From an uncultured Muribaculaceae bacterium (GTDB lineage Bacteria; Bacteroidota; Bacteroidia; Bacteroidales; Muribaculaceae): 16,420 bases of DNA. Positions 14,590 through 16,420 of the stretch are shown piece by piece. Made by a program: the position numbers and the translations under genes. The stretch is from NCBI GenBank assembly GCA_910584125.1, contig CAJTXU010000041.1, forward strand, positions 1 to 16,420. The letters run 5' to 3'. Positions within the stretch are counted from its first letter, which is position 1; every line of letters begins with the position of its first letter. Under the pieces are notes generated by a model. That model saw only the letters and a program-made list of their open reading frames with translations, was not told the DNA's origin and ran no database searches.

Positions 14590-15107
14590 GGTTCTTCCGG
14601 CTCGGGGGTGGTTACGGCGAAATATATGTGCAGGTTCTCGGCGTTGGTGTTGTCGATGAAGCCGCCGGGGCATGTCACGGAGTCTATCAACACGCCGCCG
14701 CACCGGATGTCGCGGATGTCGAAGATGTAGCTCACACCGCACTCGACGTTGACGAATCTCGGCACCCTCTCGTAGACGAACGTCACCGTGTCCGCAGTCC
14801 GCGTGCCGTCGCCCGCGACACGAACGAGAGCATAGCGGGTGGTGTCGGAGTCGATACGGAACGGCAGATAAACCTCGCTCTTGCTCTGTGTCGCCGACGA
14901 AAGCACCGAGTCTCCGGGGGCCCCGACTCCATAAATCTCAAGCGAATCGACCATGATTTTCTCGGTGCTGTTGCCCGGGGCATAGAATCCGGCGAGCGGC
15001 AGTGCGTTCTTGTTCTCGTTGCAGGTGTCCGAACACGACACGGGCGCCCCGGCGAGGAACGTCGCGGCCGTTACGGTCGGAATGAGTCTGAGTAAATGGT
15101 ATCGCAT
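14586..15107 (-). CDS. DUF6452 family lipoprotein
   Basis: A 173-residue exported protein: signal with lipobox-like APVSC (Cys25 as likely lipid site), then SDTCNENKNALPLAGFY. The mature part is beta-rich with repeated patterns DSLEIYGVG, SEVYLPFRIDSDTTRYALVR and DTVTFVYERVPRFVNVECG, and ends in an acidic Pro/Glu tail. The pattern (a Cys near the start, D-S-L-x-V/I, Y-L-P-L/F-R, F-V-x-V/M-E/D-C-G) matches what I recall of DUF6452. Two conserved cysteines, in VECG and the later RCGG, could form a disulfide. It starts 4 bases after the GT2 stop and overlaps DUF6048 by 4 bases. No activity is known. Confidence 0.78.
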   Translation of the reverse strand: MRYHLLRLIPTVTAATFLAGAPVSCSDTCNENKNALPLAGFYAPGNSTEKIMVDSLEIYGVGAPGDSVLSSATQSKSEVYLPFRIDSDTTRYALVRVAGDGTRTADTVTFVYERVPRFVNVECGVSYIFDIRDIRCGGVLIDSVTCPGGFIDNTNAENLHIYFAVTTPEPEEP

Positions 15108-15111
15108 CGGC

Positions 15112-16062
15112 TCAGAACTCCTCGGCTATGAGGTAATTGTTTCGTTCGGGCGAGTTGCGCGTTATCATCTCGCCTATGAATCCGGTGCAGAAGAACTGGA
15201 CGCCGAGCACCATGAACACCAGCGAAAGGTAGAAATATACCGACTTCGTGAGGTAGAAATGAAAGGTGTCCGAATTCATTGAGACAATCTTCATCACCAG
15301 CACTGTCACGACGGCCACGAAGCCGATGAGGAACATCAGCGATCCGAGCAGACCGAAGATATGCAGCGGCTTGATGCCGAATTTGGACTGGAACCAAAGC
15401 AGACCCAGGTCGAGATAGCCGTTCACGAAGCGGTCGAGGCCGAACTTCGTGGTGCCGTATTTGCGGGCCTGATGATGGACCACCTTCTCCCCTATCTTCT
15501 TGTAACCGGCGTTCTTGGCCAGATAAGGGATGTAACGGTGCATGTCGCCGTAGACTTCGATATGCTTCACAACGGCGTTGCGGTATGCCTTCAGGCCGCA
15601 GTTGAAGTCGTGCAGGTTCTTTATGCCCGACACCTTGCGGACCGTTGCATTGAACAGCTTGGTTGGTATTGTCTTCGACAGCGGGTCGTAACGTTTCTTC
15701 TTCCAGCCCGACACGAGGTCGTAGTCCTCTTCGGTAATCATGCGGTAGAGCTCCGGAATCTCGTCGGGCGAGTCCTGGAGGTCGGCATCCATTGTGATCA
15801 CCACGTCGCCTTTGGCGCGGCGGAAGCCGGTGTCGAGCGCCGGAGACTTACCGTAATTGCGCGAGAACGACACGGTATGAATGGCCGCGTTGCGGGCCGC
15901 GAGCCTCTTGATGACGTCGAGGCTGCGGTCGGACGAACCGTCGTTAACGAAAATTATCTCGTACGAGAAGCCGTTGGCGTCCATGACGCGCTCGATCCAC
16001 TCCGTCAGTTCGGGCAGCGACTCCTCCTCGTTATACAGAGGTATGACAACTGAAATATCCAT
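15112..16062 (-). CDS. Membrane glycosyltransferase, GT2 family (DPM1/ArnC-like, polyprenyl-phosphate type)
   Basis: A 316-residue inner-membrane enzyme with a cytoplasmic GT-A domain (1 to about 225). The nucleotide-binding start SVVIPLYNEEESLPEL is at 4-19, VNDGSSDRSLDVI at 39-51 and the metal-binding DADLQDSPDE at 92-101. HDFNCGLKAYR (151-161) and the ARKYGTTKFG segment (199-208) are typical of dolichol/undecaprenyl-phosphate sugar transferases. Two hydrophobic helices end the protein (about 232-260 and 272-298). The likely reaction is transfer of a sugar from a nucleotide donor to undecaprenyl phosphate; the sugar is not determinable here. It heads a three-gene operon with the DUF6452 and DUF6048 genes. 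Confidence 0.9.
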   Translation of the reverse strand: MDISVVIPLYNEEESLPELTEWIERVMDANGFSYEIIFVNDGSSDRSLDVIKRLAARNAAIHTVSFSRNYGKSPALDTGFRRAKGDVVITMDADLQDSPDEIPELYRMITEEDYDLVSGWKKKRYDPLSKTIPTKLFNATVRKVSGIKNLHDFNCGLKAYRNAVVKHIEVYGDMHRYIPYLAKNAGYKKIGEKVVHHQARKYGTTKFGLDRFVNGYLDLGLLWFQSKFGIKPLHIFGLLGSLMFLIGFVAVVTVLVMKIVSMNSDTFHFYLTKSVYFYLSLVFMVLGVQFFCTGFIGEMITRNSPERNNYLIAEEF

Positions 16063-16079
16063 TGCTCGTTATCGTATTT

Positions 16080-16097
16080 GCGCGCACACAGGCGCGC
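16080..16097. other. GC-rich hairpin in the GT2 mRNA leader
   Basis: GCGCGC (16080-16085) and GCGCGC (16092-16097) form a 6-bp all-GC stem around a 6-base loop, inside otherwise AT-rich DNA between the GT2 promoter and its start codon (18 bases from the ATG). ACAC (16086-16089) and GTGT offer an alternative pairing. It could slow initiation or stabilise the mRNA; no known riboswitch is recognised. Confidence 0.45.
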
Positions 16098-16114
16098 GTG
16101 TAGATTTCAACTTG

Positions 16115-16122
16115 CAAATATA
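16115..16122 (-). promoter_or_regulatory. -7 promoter box for the GT2-DUF6452-DUF6048 operon
   Basis: TATATTTG on the minus strand matches TAnnTTTG exactly. The nearest -33-like words are GTTG at 16 bases and ATTG at 22 bases upstream, so the -33 box is imperfect. Transcription from about 16110 gives a leader near 48 bases that contains the GC-rich hairpin. Confidence 0.55.
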
Positions 16123-16181
16123 ACTCAAAACATCGAAACAACGGCAATAAAAGAAGAAAACTATGCATTAAGTCCAAATTT

Positions 16182-16200
16182 TAACCGAAAAATTTGGTTA
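16182..16200. repeat. Inverted repeat overlapping the tRNA-Lys -33 box
   Basis: TAACC (16182-16186) and GGTTA (16196-16200) are inverted, and the inner bases GAA/TTT extend the symmetry with one G-T pair. The right arm covers the -33 TTTG (16193-16196). CCGAAAAA also occurs twice (16185-16192 and 16202-16209). Possibly an operator, or only an AT-rich upstream element. Confidence 0.35.
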
Positions 16201-16224
16201 TCCGAAAAAAAAGTTGTAATTTTG
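16193..16224 (+). promoter_or_regulatory. Bacteroidota-type promoter for tRNA-Lys
   Basis: TTTG (16193-16196), 20 bases, then TAATTTTG (16217-16224): a full consensus match. The predicted start near 16230 leaves a leader of about 70 bases, including a small stem TGGC (16281-16284)/GCCA (16290-16293) just before the tRNA. No protein gene is visible in 16063-16300. Confidence 0.85.
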
Positions 16225-16300
16225 CAACGCTTTTCGGAACGGCACTCATTTGATTAAGATGAAGCTCTTGTCATAAGTCCTGGCCGGAAGCCAATAGGAT

Positions 16301-16373
16301 GATTCGCTAGCTCAGCTGGTAGAGCACAACACTTTTAATGTTGGGGTCGTGGGTTCGAGCCCCACGCGGATCA
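16301..16373 (+). tRNA. tRNA-Lys(TTT)
   Basis: A complete 73-base cloverleaf. The acceptor stem is GATTCGC/GCGGATC with one T-G pair. The D-arm is GCTC AGCTGGTA GAGC, the anticodon stem CAACA/TGTTG around CTTTTAA (anticodon TTT, 16334-16336), and the T-arm GTGGG TTCGAGC CCCAC. The discriminator base is A and CCA is not encoded. The remaining 47 bases to the window end show no recognisable gene; they include a short palindrome AAATCA-GT-TGATTT at the edge. Confidence 0.96.
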
Positions 16374-16420
16374 CGAAAGGGTTCGGAAGAACACCGCAAA
16401 GCACTGAAATCAGTTGATTT

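Noticed and set aside
14590..14742. Longer form of the DUF6048 protein with an Arg-rich start
   Set aside because: The Arg-rich residues are a frame shadow of the DUF6452 gene. The ATG at 14589 yields a signal peptide and a 4-base coupled overlap.
16301..16420. Integration site of a mobile element at the tRNA-Lys 3' end
   Set aside because: Only 47 bases follow the tRNA. No integrase and no repeat of the tRNA 3' end is visible in the window.

Overview
The window looks like chromosomal housekeeping DNA from a GC-rich member of the Bacteroidales. A gut lineage such as Muribaculaceae is a guess that I cannot confirm from sequence alone. Three lines of evidence support the order: promoters of the Bacteroidota form (TTTG, about 20 bases, TAnnTTTG); starts without Shine-Dalgarno sites; and families largely confined to Bacteroidales (the DUF6452/DUF6048 pair, a Cbp1-like coiled-coil lipoprotein, an S8 peptidase with a T9SS-like tail). 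There is no phage, transposon, CRISPR array or rRNA.

Layout. A partial tRNA-Asn (minus) opens the window and a complete tRNA-Lys (plus) closes it; both read outward. 300-2337 (+) is a tight cluster: prmC (release-factor methylation), recX (RecA modulation) and a ComF-like phosphoribosyltransferase. 2327-8597 (-) is a probable four-gene envelope operon transcribed leftward: AI-2E-type permease, KefB-type cation/proton antiporter with RCK_C domains, a lipoprotein of unknown function, and a secreted subtilisin-like peptidase. A 56-base divergent promoter region separates it from dacB (PBP4-type peptidoglycan hydrolase, +), which is followed by a conserved small protein carrying an in-frame 18-base minisatellite and by rsmI (16S rRNA C1402 2'-O-methylation). 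Next come two translationally coupled lipoproteins (Cbp1-like coiled coil, SPOR-like), a strong hairpin terminator, and a secreted Ntn amide hydrolase of the choloylglycine hydrolase/penicillin V acylase family. 13738-16062 (-) is an operon of a membrane glycosyltransferase (GT2), a DUF6452 lipoprotein and a DUF6048 outer-membrane-like protein.

The common theme is the cell envelope: peptidoglycan trimming (DacB, SPOR), ion homeostasis, lipid-linked sugar transfer, surface lipoproteins and secreted hydrolases, mixed with translation genes (prmC, rsmI, two tRNAs). I see no clearly new defence or mobile system. The most unusual points are the coding minisatellite, the face-to-face promoters that leave almost no 5' leader, the GT2-DUF6452-DUF6048 operon of unknown function, and the split catalytic domain of the S8 peptidase.
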